Source of the DNA: Taxillus chinensis
Lineage: Eukaryota; Streptophyta; Magnoliopsida; Santalales; Loranthaceae
Length of the DNA stretch: 64,000 nt
Direction: 5' to 3'
NCBI GenBank assembly: GCA_023512835.1
Contig: CM042091.1
Location: 6,743,079-6,807,078, forward strand
The position numbers and the translations under genes are program-made. This document shows, in pieces, positions 23,830 through 36,237 of the stretch. Under the pieces are notes generated by a model. The model saw only the letters and a list, made by a program, of their open reading frames with translations, searched no databases and was not told the DNA's origin. How positions within the stretch are numbered: position 1 is the stretch's first letter; each line of letters starts with the position of its first letter.

Positions 23830-26800
23830 TTAAGCACCCGTCTCTTTTTTAACCCACTGAGGCACTGGGCTCTCTTGCATTCCATGCTGAACTGGGTTTC
23901 TTGAGTTCTGCACTCCATGCTGCATTGGGTTTCTTGAATTTTGCGCCCCATACTGAACTGGGTTTCTTGAATTTTGCATTCCATGCTGAACTGGGTTTCT
24001 TGAGTTCTGCACTCCATGCTGCATTGGGTTTCTTGAATTTTGCGCCCCATGCTGAACTGGGTTTCTTGAATTTTGCATTCCATGCTGAACTGGTTTTTTT
24101 TGGTTTCTAGAATTTTGTACTCCATGCTTCCTCATGTGTGACCTCCTATGCTCACTGGTGCTTGCAGTGTTTGAAGAACCACCACGAGAACTCATTTCCG
24201 GGAAAGCTTTTTGGATTCTTTGTTGCTGCTCTGTTCTCTCTATGGGTACTGCAGCAGCAGCTACAGGTGATATGTTCGGTTGTGGAAGGTACATACCTGG
24301 CCTTATGACTTCATTTTTTTTAGGTTCAATCAAGCCACCAATATCTTGCTGCAACCTTAATATAGCCTCAAATTTATCTCTTCTGATGACCTCTGACTCA
24401 GACTCAAGGAGCTTTTCATCAGCAGCAACTTCGGATTCACCTTGAGAACTCTATAATCCAACAGTACAATGCCAATCAACTTCAACGTCAAATGAAATAC
24501 ACACATCTAAATCTTGCATCAGTATAATAATTCAATGATTGTTGTAATAAATGAAAATATAGCTTGCCTAAATTGGGTTAAAGAAGAAACGGCAACAAAT
24601 ATGTTTAGATGGCTGTAGATTTAAAATATCAAGATAAATCTTCTCCCTAAAAAATAATTAAAATGACACTGATGACATACCGATTCATAGGAATTAGAAC
24701 CGAACATATCAAGCACATGTTTAATATCTTTGGCGTGGAAAACTGTCCGGCAAACAGGACAGTTTCCATTGCTTTCTCTCATCATTGTAGCCATGTCTGA
24801 TACTGAGGTAACAATAGGCAAGTTAAACATGAGGAAATTGTATTACCAATAGATTTCCAAATGTGCAACATGCAAAATAAAGCAAAAAAACAAGGTGCAT
24901 AAAATAAAATTTGTGTTGGAATATAAAATTTCCTTCAAACTAAGTAGAGCCCCACTCAAAAAATGTCTACTAATAAATTTATATCCAGGCTTTCAGAAAC
25001 TGCATGCCAAGCAATTTAAAACTATATTACTGATTACAGTCAGTGGGACTGACCATTGGTAGCAAAAGGTGAAGATGATCAAGGGCAGTTGCATAAATCA
25101 AAAGAGCTGCAGTCTAGGATTGCGGGTGGGGGTAAGAGAAGAGGCATTAATAGTGATAGAAGTAGAAGTGTGTTTTGCTTGTTCAAATGTGGTCAACCCA
25201 AACATCTTGAAACCTTACTATCAGGAGGCTTTCAACTTCTGAAATCAGCAGGTAGCTTTAGCTCAAATTTTAACCAGACCATCTTTCGAAATAGCCCGAT
25301 ATTCAACATTTGTTTCAAGAATAGAAGGGAATTGCAATTCAACAAACTTACAAAAAAAAAACTTATAAAATACAGTTGAGTGAAGTGCCAAAAGAATTAT
25401 TCACTTCTTGACTACAAAAAATCCTTTACTCTCAGACAATGAATATTCTTGTGTAAAATGTTACATAAAATAAGCTAATTTATATTCATTTGTAATCAAA
25501 TGTATGCCAGATTACATGAAGTTAACATACCTTCTGAATCTTCTCTCTCCCTTGAAATGTGATATGTTCGACTGACTGAATTTTTATGGTTTGTATCAGT
25601 ATCTGCTTGAAGCCAATGATACCACCTAACAACGCATTCACTGCCATCATTTGGAATATTAGAAGATAGAACAACCAATGAATTGTGATCTACGCCTAAT
25701 GCCAATACATGTTTTACGATTGGGAGATTACCTATGAAAGCAATGATAACAAGATATCAATTTCATGAATGGTTTAGTATTATCGTCAGTGTCACTCTGA
25801 ACAAACGGATACAAACACAATGGACAATTTCCATCAGGATGATTCATGGTAGAGAGCCTCTCAACAGCTTCCTGCCAATAAAATAAATAAATCATTACTT
25901 TAGATTACATAGATTTATAGCCAGCAATTGCCAAAAATATTATTTTAGATTCTTCAGATATTAAAACTTTTATGCAAGCTTGACCCTAGGCATCATGCCA
26001 TATACAAATAATAATCTAGTGCGGCATCATCAATACTCCCAAATGAGACAAAGCATAGAGATCATGAAATGCATTAACTAATAAACAATGTCAGTCTATT
26101 TACTAATTGTAGTGTGCACAAAAGTTACCTCACAAAGAGCAACGAGCATGAGGTTAGAGGAGAGTTCAGAAGCTTTGTCGTGCACACTATTTAGCAAGTG
26201 CTTTTGCCGTTCTTCATCGAGACCCTTAGATTTTACAACGAAAATATGAGGTGCTTCCATGGGATACTGCCAAAGCAAAATATATTCAGTAATTTTCCAT
26301 GTAAACTAGGGGAAAAAATGACCAACATAGGAAGAGACTAGAGAGAAAGAAAAAACCTTAGGAGCTTAAAAACAAAACATGTTTTTGTGACATCATTTAC
26401 AAAATATGACTGCCACAATTTATGTCTACCATGAGAGAGTTGACTCATCTCTTCTTCTTTTTTTGTTTCTGTTTTTGCGATCAGAAGTGTATTATAAAGA
26501 AATCCTGATCTGAATATCTAATCAGTCAGAAGATACAAGGCTATGTACGTAAGCAATAAAGTAATTAAGTACCTGAGGGCTCGCTTGTATCCCAAGCACT
26601 GCTTCCACAAACTGCATTTGAATAATAATAAAAAGTTGTAGGTGTCAAGATTATCGTATTCGAATTAATCTCCAAAAGAAATTCCAAAATGTCAAAAACA
26701 CACACAAACACTGGTTACAGATTTAAACAAATAAAAACAAGTTTTCCATCAAACACTTCCCAACAAATTCTTAAAATTCTATGCAAATTACGGTAGAGAA

Positions 26801-29800
26801 AAGTGAGAAACTATCTATGACGCTAACATCGCAACAATATGTATCCACTAAGTTTATGACGCCTTCATTAGTCAATTTCTGATATAGATAAGAACTCATA
26901 TGGGAATGGATACAAAACATTGTCGCTATAACTAGGATAAATATATGGTAGGATACATCAAAATTTTAACTTGACAAAAAGAAAATGTCAACGCACAGAC
27001 ACAGTGAAAGATACAAGTGAGTTAGCTCACATATGTATGATTTTTTTAATTAATTTAAAAAAATGAACTCATACGGTCATTGTGTCTTGCGCTGCACTGG
27101 TTACTCTATCTATATGTATATTTGCCTATGGCTAGGTAGAGCAGGTTAGCACTAAACTGCTAGCCTTCCTTTCCAAGGTTGAGAATTCTAGTCACCAAAT
27201 TCATGTCTTCCATCTTTACTCTAAACTCACCTTTACAGGGAAGCTCGTCAGAGGTTAAGCCTTGCAAACATCTAGATATATAGTTATCCAAGGTATACCT
27301 ATTGAGGGTACTTTAATGGACATTTAGGGAATACTCATAGTGGACATTGGAGAATGTTCATTGGAGATTTGACTTTAGGGGTAAAAAATAATGTTGGAAA
27401 CTCCACCTTAGACTTTATCGTATCTTATAACTTGATCCTAATGAGTACTTGGTTTAAGAAATTAAACTTCCATTTGATCACCTATAGAAGTCGAGGGAAT
27501 GCTAGTCAAACTAGGAGGGTAGAAAGAAGTTGTATATTCCAAGAGGATGTGCAATTACACAACACAAACTTTTAGTATTATATATTCCTTTCAGATATAT
27601 GTGTGTGTGTAAGAGAGAGAAAACGAATGTGTCCTAAATCGTAGGATCAAATGATGAAAATTAACGAGAGACGTACAAATATCTTTTATTATTACTAAAT
27701 TAATTAAGGAGACAAATTGAGAAGATAAGATCGATTCTAATGTGTCGTGAAATAAGATAATAGATTGTATTAAATGTGTGCTTAAGAAAAACATAATGAA
27801 TCTAAAGGTATGCTGTCATTAAGTAAGAATACGTCATGATAAAATAAGAAAGTAAAGAAAACTATTAAAAATAAACAAATGTGTTATAAAAGTTTCAACA
27901 AAAATAGAGATGAAGTTAATTTTGAAAAATACAAATTAGCAAAGAAAGAGACCAAGAAAGTTGTATAGGCAATTAGAGCCAGAGTGTATCAAGATTTGTG
28001 TGTAGCCATTAGATTTGGCTACTATAAATTATATTAGAAACCACAATTACAAGTTTAATGAAAAATACTAATATTAAAAAAAGAAAAAGAAATATTTTAA
28101 TAAGCTCTTAAATAGACATTGTGTTCAAGAGTTGGTGATATGAATATACTATCAAAAAAATTAAATCATGATTTTTTTCGAAAAATAAGGCAATGTAAAA
28201 TTAAAGAGCCATTGCTTCATATGAACACTAGAAAGAAAATATGCATAAATGAGATTCCTATCGAGGTTTGAAAATGTCTTGGTGAGTTTGAAATTAAGTG
28301 ATTGACAAAATTGTTTAATAAAATTTCATGGACTAATAAAATGTCTCATGAATGAAGAAGAAAGAACATTTTGATATCTTTGTATAAAAACAAAAGTGAC
28401 ACAAGATTGCTCAAGTTATAAATGAATAAAACTAATAAGTCATACTGTAAAATTATAAGAAAACATTATTTATACATTCAAATTATTAGGCATCATTTAA
28501 GAGAACATGCTAGGATTACGAAAAAGTAATTTAGTTTCATGCATGAGAGACCTATTATGGAAGAGATCATAGATTAAAAAGACTTCATAGTCTTCATTGG
28601 CTTAAATTACGAAAAAGTAATTTAAGATGTTTGAAATTGCAAAAAAGAAATTATACATAGTCTTCATAGGCTTATGCTCTAGTGGACTTTGAAAAAGAAA
28701 CAACTCATCTCAAATATGCGAGTACAATAAAGGATATCTATAAAAGAATTGTAACAAATATCAAAACTAGCGAGATTAATGAATGAGTTACCAATTAAAA
28801 TATGGTGCATTAAGGACGAGCTTTGTGTATATTCTTCTTTGCAATATTAATGAACAAAATAACCAAAAATATTTATAAAAACATACAGTAATGTATGTTA
28901 TTCGCTAATAATATTGTTTTGATCGATAAGATTAAGGAAGAGTTAACCAAAATTTAGAGTTACGGAGACAAAGTCTCGAGAATATAAATTAAGGAGTTTT
29001 AAAATTAAATATATAAAGTGTAAGTTTATGAAAATAAAAAAAATAAGCAAAGTATAATCACACTTGACGAAAGTTTAAAAAAATAAGAAATAACACACAA
29101 AATGTAATCACACGTAACGGCTAACAAATACCATCTATAGAATATTTCAAGTACTTAGGATCAATAATTCAAATAGATGGACAAATTGATAGTAATTTCA
29201 TATCAAAGTCAAGTTGCTTAAATGAAAAAAGTGTAAAAAAAGTTTTGTAAGATCAAAATATGTCACTGAATTTAAAAGAAATTTTTATATAAGAATAGTT
29301 AAACATACTTTATTATATACAAGAGTGTTGGATTAACAAGAAATAACATACATAGAATATTAGTGTAACTAAGAAGTGAATATTAAGTTGGATATGTTGT
29401 AAAATTAGAATGGACAAGAATAAAAATTAAGATATTTATAGTGTCATTGGAGTAACTCCGATTGAAAATAAGATGAAAGAGAATCGTTTACATTAATTTG
29501 GTCATCTACAACGTTAAGTCAATGGATGCACCTATTAGGAGGGTAGAGAAGATTGACATTAAACAGGAAAAAGATTGAATGAAATATCAAAAATGATTTA
29601 AATGAATGTGGTAACAAAAACCATAAAATTACTAGATTTGAAGAAAAATAAAAGGGCAGCTAATAGAACCATTTTAAAGAAAATGATCCATGTATTAGAT
29701 CAAATATAACTTTTTTGTATGTCTTGGTTCATATACCCAACCCCATATTATTGGAATTAAGGTTGATTGATTTGATTATGTTGTAAAAAAAGATTTAAGT

Positions 29801-31062
29801 TTAATTTTGTGCATTCCAGCTTTTTGCATGTCCAACAATGATAATGCATTCTACAATTTTGTAAGTCTTTCATAGTGCATCATTGCTATTTGGATGACTC
29901 TGAAGCCATATTGCCTTTCTAAAACACAGAGGTTCCATTCACAATGTTCTGGCAATAAATTGAGATGTTTGCCTACATTAAATAATTATTAAAGCCATCA
30001 TCCATGTTATAAGCTGACTGATCTCACACTAGTTTTCCTGGTTGTTAGGGCCATTCTAGTAATCCAGTACAGGCTCTACACTAAAGTTCAGCCCTTTAAT
30101 TACATATATTGGGAAATTTCCACATCTTATCAGGTTTTACCATACACATTTGCCCCTGATTAAGTCAATTAGTTCATATGATTGAAAATGATTGCACATA
30201 ACACATACTTCATATGCACTTTAACCACAGTTAGAGAGTTTTCCTTTAAATTTAATTTGTATAGCAACCACTGGATGTGAATGCACTCGTGCAATTGTAA
30301 TCAGCCTCCTTACACTTTGAGTTACAAAGGAAGCGGTCACCTATAGTAAATTGTTAAAAAATGGGAAAGAAGAAAAGCAAGAAAGGTCTCTCTAAAATTG
30401 CTATCTCTAGATGATAGGGGGAACAAGCCAATACCTATTGCATAGACGACAATATTACCTACTTTTAGTTGAAGTTAATGATACTGTGACTACACTCAAG
30501 GTATAAAAGAGATCACACTTTGCACAGTTATAAAGGTGCAGTACAAAATCTAAGGAGTGAGATACTCCAAACAGATTGATTGATCCAATGAGGAAACAGT
30601 TCCACACTCTCAAGGAAAGGAACATTTGGTCAGCATCAATATTGGATGCACCTTAAAGAAAAAATATGAGGGGGCAATTGCGATAGACAGAAAACAGTTC
30701 CACACTGTCAATGGAAAGAACACAAGAGCTGTCAATTGCCATATCTATTGGTCTTTGCATGAGAGTAATTTTCCCAAGTCACATGAGTACAAAACTACCA
30801 ACAATTCATTAAAACAAACACGCCTACATCTGTTGAATCATGAAGGTGATACCAAATGACACAACATAAACATCACATATGAATTCATCAGGGGGGGGGG
30901 GGAAGAAGGATTATATAGTACCTGTTCTGAAAACACGTCGCCTGTACGAGGTTTGACGAGAACATGGAGATGAGGAGGGAACCGTCGGAGAACGACGCAA
31001 TCGTCGCCGTAGACAGCTTGGACGGCTTCGACTTCGATCCCAACTTCCTCTTCCTCGGCCAT
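23830..31062 (-). CDS. E3 ubiquitin-protein ligase, RNF25-like (RWD plus RING-H2)
   Basis: Seven coding exons on the minus strand join in frame to 436 residues: 31062-30922, 26611-26573, 26266-26129, 25871-25732, 25640-25531, 24802-24681 and 24450-23830. Residues about 3-110 form an RWD domain, including the conserved YP turn (YPMEAPHIFV at 61-70). A RING-H2 follows with ligands C122, C125, C147, H149, H152, C155, C204 and C207. The roughly 48-residue insert before the last Cys pair is like RNF25 rather than a compact RING. Such proteins recruit E2 enzymes for ubiquitin transfer; the substrate is unknown. The C-terminus (residues about 339-426) is a tandem repeat of HGxQNSRNPxQ. Intron 1 is 4.3 kb and holds a decayed LINE. 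The start at 31062 was chosen because MAEEEEVGIEVEA begins a typical RWD; an in-frame ATG at 31143 would add 27 residues. Confidence 0.88.
23887..24126 (-). repeat. Coding minisatellite: 33 bp unit, 99 bp higher-order period
   Basis: Inside the last exon of the RNF25-like gene, an 11-residue unit HG(M/V/A)QNSRNP(V/M)Q is repeated. The first copy has a three-residue insertion, six full copies follow, and a degenerate eighth copy (HGMQESPVPQ) comes last. The units cycle in the order M-A-V, M-A-V, so the true repeated block is three units or 99 bp, duplicated nearly identically. The array stays in frame throughout and is rich in Asn, Gln, Arg and His. Confidence 0.92.
27300..29790 (+). mobile_element. 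Decayed RTE-type LINE within intron 1 of the RNF25-like gene
   Basis: In plus-strand frames broken by many stops and frameshifts, two parts of a non-LTR retrotransposon are recognisable. At about 27309-27520 lies the end of an apurinic/apyrimidinic-type endonuclease: FNGHLG, then LDFIVSYNLI, TWFKK and HLITYRS. From about 28330 reverse-transcriptase text follows, with IYKN-like and FMHERP-like words. At 28892-28920 comes CMLFANNIVLI, where the catalytic FADD motif of RTE elements reads FANN. The 3' end is probably near 29790, in a TTGATT-rich tail. The element lies antisense to its host gene. It cannot encode active proteins. Confidence 0.8.
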
Positions 31063-33588
31063 CGGTCGCGCGACCTGGCACACTCTCACAGAGACAGGAT
31101 CGGAGTATTTTTGGTTTTTTTTTCTTCCTCTGATTTTCTTCACAGTTATGAATATAAATAAATTACAATGCCGGTAGAGGATACGCGGTAAAGCGAAGTT
31201 AGGTTAAGGTTTATTATTATTATTATTATCATTCTAAATAACAAACTCACCAATTTTATTAGTTATATAATAAAATATTAATTTTTCTTCTGCCACGTCG
31301 TTCTTCCTCTCCCGACCCTACCCAAACATCTTGCAAGCCATCGACATCATCACATCTGAACTGGGATGGTCGACACTACAGTGGTGGTTTGCACATAGCT
31401 AAATAGTCAATTTGGTCGAACATCTACTAGTGGTCGATTCAGCCGGGTGCAGCAACGACAGTGACCTCGATGCCATCTTGGATCCATCTCAAATATAGAG
31501 CTAATATCATTAAAGGCAATAAAACATAAAAAATAATATAATAAATCAGTTTTACCTCAAAGTATTTTTCAAATATATTATAAGGCTGGTTGAGATTAAA
31601 AGATGTTATGTGTTTTTACACATAAATTTTCTATTCTATAGCTATTTAGGTTAAACAACCAATTATACCATAAACTAAAGAGTATCAAACTTAAGTAATT
31701 ATTACATCCTAATCATCCATGAGTGTATGCATTATTTAATGGTCTCATAGCTAAATGTACATAGAAGGATTCTCATTGATTTGCATGCCACAACAATTCC
31801 AAACTTGTGAGAGACATTATCCTTAATGAATCAAATGATAAAGAGTGTGCACATAGGATGCAAATAACATAAAAACAGTGTCAACAAACAAAAAAGATAA
31901 AATGCATAAAATAACATATGTATAAAGAAAGAATATCGATCAAGTCTTGCACATTGAGACGTTATCTATCTCATAGACCTTTAAGAGTGATATAAGACGT
32001 TGTCCATTAACAGTAAAGCATCTGTCATTTTTTGAATTTACAACCTCTACAGCCAATGGTGCACGGTTTTCACAGCATAAGGTCCAGTCCATCAAGATTT
32101 ATAACCAAACTATCTTATCACTCTACATCAAAACACAAAACACCTTAATTTTATATGCATCACAATAGATTTCATATAGTTACTATAGTTACTGTAAAGT
32201 ATAATATACCAAACGATCTTTTTTTATAAGTAATAAAATTTATTAATATGAGAAAAACATATACAAGTTGTGTACGCTAAAAGAGGATACAACCCTAAGC
32301 TCAAAAAGAGCACTCATGAATAATATCAAAAATAGACAGAAGAGACAATATGTCCGCAATTTACAAAACGACCATGCCATGCAATTTAAAAACAACAACA
32401 CCAAAATGATGTTATTTTTGACTGTTTTGACTTTTGAGATATAATATTTATGTAATAATTGTAGGGGATTTGCGCTCAATGATAAGGTGGGAGAGACACT
32501 AACCTAATATTATTGTTATTATTTATTTAATATCATCTAATATAATTAAAAATAATTAAGGTGAATAGATAAAAGAGATTTGACTTTCTATCATAATAGC
32601 ATCTTCAATCCTCTCCTTACATTACTCTCTATCCTAATATATGGAGCTAATTGTACACTTTTGTTGTTTTAATCATCTCACTAAATATTCCATAAATTAG
32701 GTAACTTCCTAAAGTGCTTCCTAGAGGCATAATCACTCCCTAAATTAAATTTATTAATATTTAAATATAATAAAATATTAATTAGTTATATAAATATTAA
32801 TTATTTAAATTAAAAGTTTTAAAAATAATAAAATATTATATAAGTAGTTAAAATAAAAAGTATAATTGGAATAGATCACTGAAAATAGATAGTTAAAATA
32901 GCTTTCACATCAAATATGAAGTCAAATTTAGAGAGATGTTCTAATTTAGAAAGTATTTAGAGAAATAATTGGAACAACAAAGCATACAATTAGCTTCATA
33001 TATTAAGATAGAAAGTCAGGAAGAGGATTGAAGATGTTCTAAGTTGTTGATTTTGTATTTGTCACGTATGTTCGTATTTATTATTATATTTTCATAAAAT
33101 AAACCTCTTCGTACAATTAGATGATAAAATTTTAAAAGTAAGTTGAAAAGTAAGAATATTTTTTTCATATAATAAATATATATTTTAAGCTCGTGTCCTA
33201 GGATAAAATTGATATTTCCCCATCACATCGGATTATTGAGATTTAATGATGATACATGGCTTAAACGGTATCAAATTAGCTATTATTTTTCTTATTAAAC
33301 TGGTTATCTTTAAAAAAAAAAAGTTCGCATTTTTTAAAATGAGGCATGCATGCAGTTGCCATTTTTCTCCAAAAAGAAAAAAAGAAAAGAAAAGGAAGAA
33401 GGACGAGTGAGTGACACGCGGGAAAATCATCAACGCTTTAATCTTCTTAATCAAATATTAACTGAATAACTATAAAAAGGGACCTTTTTCTTTTATTTTC
33501 GTCTTCTACTTTTTTTTTCTTTTTAAATTGTTGTCACGAACAAACAATAGCAAAAGTTTTCCAATGACAGATAAAAAATAAAGGCACA
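31063..33588. other. Intergenic region between divergent RNF25-like (-) and cyclin B1 (+) genes
   Basis: Apart from the first couple of hundred bases, which hold the RNF25-like leader and promoter, this DNA is AT-rich. A GC-richer patch at about 31275-31490 has no frame of note. An inverted-repeat element occupies 32597-33042. A TATA-like word (TATAAAAAGG) lies at 33471-33480. No gene is recognised. Confidence 0.6.
32597..33042. mobile_element. MITE with about 75 bp terminal inverted repeats
   Basis: The left end (from 32597, 'tagcatcttcaatcctct' onward) and the reverse complement of the right end (to 33042) match over about 75 bases with scattered differences. Shared words include 'catcttcaatcctct', 'ctatc.taatatat', 'agctaattgta' and 'tttgttgtt'. 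The interior is AT-rich with no coding potential, and total length is about 446 bp. This is the structure of a nonautonomous DNA transposon. I could not settle the target-site duplication, so the superfamily is open. Confidence 0.8.
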
Positions 33589-33675
33589 AACGGTAACTTC
33601 GTAATTTCAAAATCCAAGAATACCAACGGAGCACCGCGTCTGAGGTCTAACATTTTAAAATTAAATCCGACCGTT
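33589..33675 (+). promoter_or_regulatory. Cluster of MSA-like (AACGG) elements upstream of the cyclin gene
   Basis: Three AACGG cores lie 155-245 bases before the start codon: 33589-33593 and 33625-33629 on the plus strand, and 33671-33675 on the minus strand. The M-phase-specific activator element, bound by three-repeat MYB factors, has this core and is typical of plant B-type cyclin promoters. Its presence fits G2/M transcription. The number and spacing are seen; function is inferred. Confidence 0.6.
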
Positions 33676-33830
33676 TGAAGGGAAGCGTCGCGTTCAGGTT
33701 CAAAAGGGTGAGTATTCCTCATCAGTCATCTCCCCAGTAGAAAGAACCCTAGAGACAGAGAGAGCCAGAGAGGAATCCTCGTTCTTGTCCTGTCTTTAAG
33801 GGTGTGTTGGAGGGAGTTGAAGGGTCGAAA

Positions 33831-36237
33831 ATGGGGTCAAGAGCCGCCGTACAGAACAAGGCCACCGGAGGTAAATCTCTCTTTTCTTGGTCGGACCATA
33901 TGATACGTCGCACGTGCGGTTTTCAGATACGGGTCGCAGGAAATTTTTTTCATGGGTCGTGAATCGCGGTTCTTGTTTCTTTTGATTGAATTTGAGGCCC
34001 TTTGATGTATAGGGGTTTTGTTTGTTTTATGTATTTCGTTCCCATAGATATGAATTGCTGGTGATCACGATCATATATGCATGCAGCTACCTGTTTCCAG
34101 AGACTCATATGTTCAATTTGATTGTGGTACATGTGAATGTCTATTGATTCAATCTTGGGACTTGAGTTTTCTGGGATTTGGGCTTGGGTTCATAGATCAG
34201 ATGCTCAATTCTTTCATGCTTTATAGGTTTATGAATTGTACGGTCCTGGTTCAATTGATTTTTCTACTCACATCTTAATATGGTCCGTAGTTCAATTCTC
34301 ATTACAACTTGTTTGTAGGCGAGGCTGTTGATGCAGGAGGCAAGGAAAATAAGGGTGCAGCAGCCGATGGAAGAAACCGCCGAGTCTTGGGTGATATTGG
34401 GAATTTGGTGAATATCCAAAACATCCGGCGCCCTATCACAAGGTTATGTTTCTTTTGCTTTCTTTCTTTTTCTGTTTACGTCATTTGAAGCGTTACATTG
34501 TTTTCTCATCTGATTTGTGAGCCATTGTCTCAGGGCCTATTGCGCGCAGCTACTTGCCAACGCGCAAGCAGCAGCTGAGAATGACAAGGTTTATCTCTAA
34601 ACCCCCACCATCTTCCGTGAATTTGCATAGGAAGCCAGACTTGGAAGTATAATCTGATTTCATTTGTGGGTTTTCTTAATCAGCCAAAAGTAGATTGTGT
34701 GGCTTTGGATGGAGGAGCCGCCGTTGATGGACTTGAAAACCGTAATTCCCGCAAAGGGGGGGCTGTTGTTGGTGGGAGGGCAATGCAGAAGAAAGACACA
34801 AGGAAGCCGCCATTGCCGGAGAAAGTTATTGAGATAAGTCCAGATATGGCAAAAGAGGTCAAGAAACATAAGTCTCCAAAGAAGAAGAAGACAGCTTTCA
34901 CATCAGTTCTTAGTTCGCGAAGCAAGGTGATCCTCAAGAATTAATGCTTTATTTTTTTACTGTTTTTGAGGAATTTTTTTGGGTCTTTTGTGGATTGATG
35001 ATTAAATCCAATACAGGCTGCTTGTGGTGTGAGAAATGATAAACCAAAGGTTCTGATTGAGGACATTGATGCTGGGGATGTAAACAATGAATTGGCTGCT
35101 GTTGAGTATGTGGAGGACATTTACCAGTACTATAAGGACGCTGAGGTGTGTTCAGTATATCTCTGCCCAATAATACCCCAGGTCTTGTAGTACGCGCATA
35201 GAGATTTTATTTTATTTTTGGTGATGTTGTAGAACGAGAGCCAAATTCGGGACTACATGCGTTCCCAACCTGAGATCAGTGAGAGGGTAAGGGCCATTTT
35301 GGTGGACTGGTTGATACAGGTTCACCAAACGTTTGAACTCACAACAGAGGTTCTTTATCTCACCATCAACATTTTAGACCGGTTCCTATCGACGACCAGG
35401 GTGGCCCGGGTTGAATTGCAGCTTGTGGGCATCGGTGCAATGCTCATAGCGTCCAAATATGAAGAAATTTGGTGCCCAGAGGTATAAATTTGTTTATATC
35501 TTCATAGAAGAGTTCATTGACTTGTGCGAGATTTAATTGTTCTGGATTTCTGTTTTTTTTTTCTTTCTTTTTTTGCAGGTGAACGATTTCGTTTTAATCT
35601 CAGAAAGAGCTGGTTGCACACATGAAAAAATACTGCAGATGGAGAAGACCATTCTGCGCGAGTTAGAATGGACACTGACAGTGCCTACACCTTTCGTTTT
35701 CCTCGCCCGTTTCATCAAAGCGTCCTTATCTGATCAGGAGGTACATACAATTACATCGACCGTCTCTTCATTCCATTTTAATGCGTGGAAGTTAATTTTT
35801 TTTTTTTGTACTGTTTGGGCAGATGGAGAACATGGTTTATTTTTTGGCTGAGCTTGGGATGATGAATTATGAAATCGTAAGGCTTTGCCCATCAATGATT
35901 GCTGCCTCCGCAGTTTATGCTGCGAGATGCACCCTCAACAAGGTCCCTGTATGGACCGACACCCTTAAGCTCCATACTGGGTTTTCAGAGCAACAGCTGA
36001 TGTAAATTTGCCACCTACTTTTTTCCTGGACTCTTGAATTGCCTATACAATCGGTTTCTTAATTTTCTCTCTGATTGGTATTATAGGAGCTGTGCTAAGC
36101 TTCTGGTGGGGTGCCACTCTACAGCTGCTGCAGAGAAAAAGATGGGTGTGGTGTACAAGAAGTACATAACCCCTGAACGCCTGACAGTTGCACTGCTGCC
36201 ACCAGCCAAAACTCTATTGGCCACAACAGCATCATGA
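33831..36237 (+). CDS. CYCB1: G2/mitotic-specific cyclin, B1 type
   Basis: Nine coding exons join in frame to 443 residues: 33831-33870, 34319-34442, 34534-34588, 34684-34926, 35017-35145, 35233-35481, 35579-35740, 35823-36001 and 36087-36237. The N-terminal region carries a textbook destruction box RRVLGDIGN at residues 34-42 (R34, L37, I40, N42), the APC/C degradation signal. A Lys/Pro-rich linker follows (exon 4). The cyclin N box begins in exon 6 with [12 protein letters not shown] at about 217-228, then [11 protein letters not shown] and [12 protein letters not shown]. The cyclin C box spans exons 7-9 and ends near [14 protein letters not shown]. The protein activates CDKs at mitotic entry. 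Family recognition is strong. The B1 subgroup is inferred from the D-box and linker layout; the numbered paralogue cannot be given. Confidence 0.94.

Noticed and set aside
23887..24126. Evenly spaced repeats that could suggest a CRISPR-like array
   Set aside because: The units are contiguous, without unique spacers, and encode an in-frame peptide repeat in a plant gene.
25056..25379. 107-codon plus-strand frame
   Set aside because: It lies antisense within an intron of the RNF25-like gene and has no homology.
31063..31143. Upstream in-frame ATG extending the RNF25-like protein by 27 residues
   Set aside because: The extra residues are unlike an RWD start, and the downstream MAEEEEVG start fits the family. 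Kept only as an alternative.
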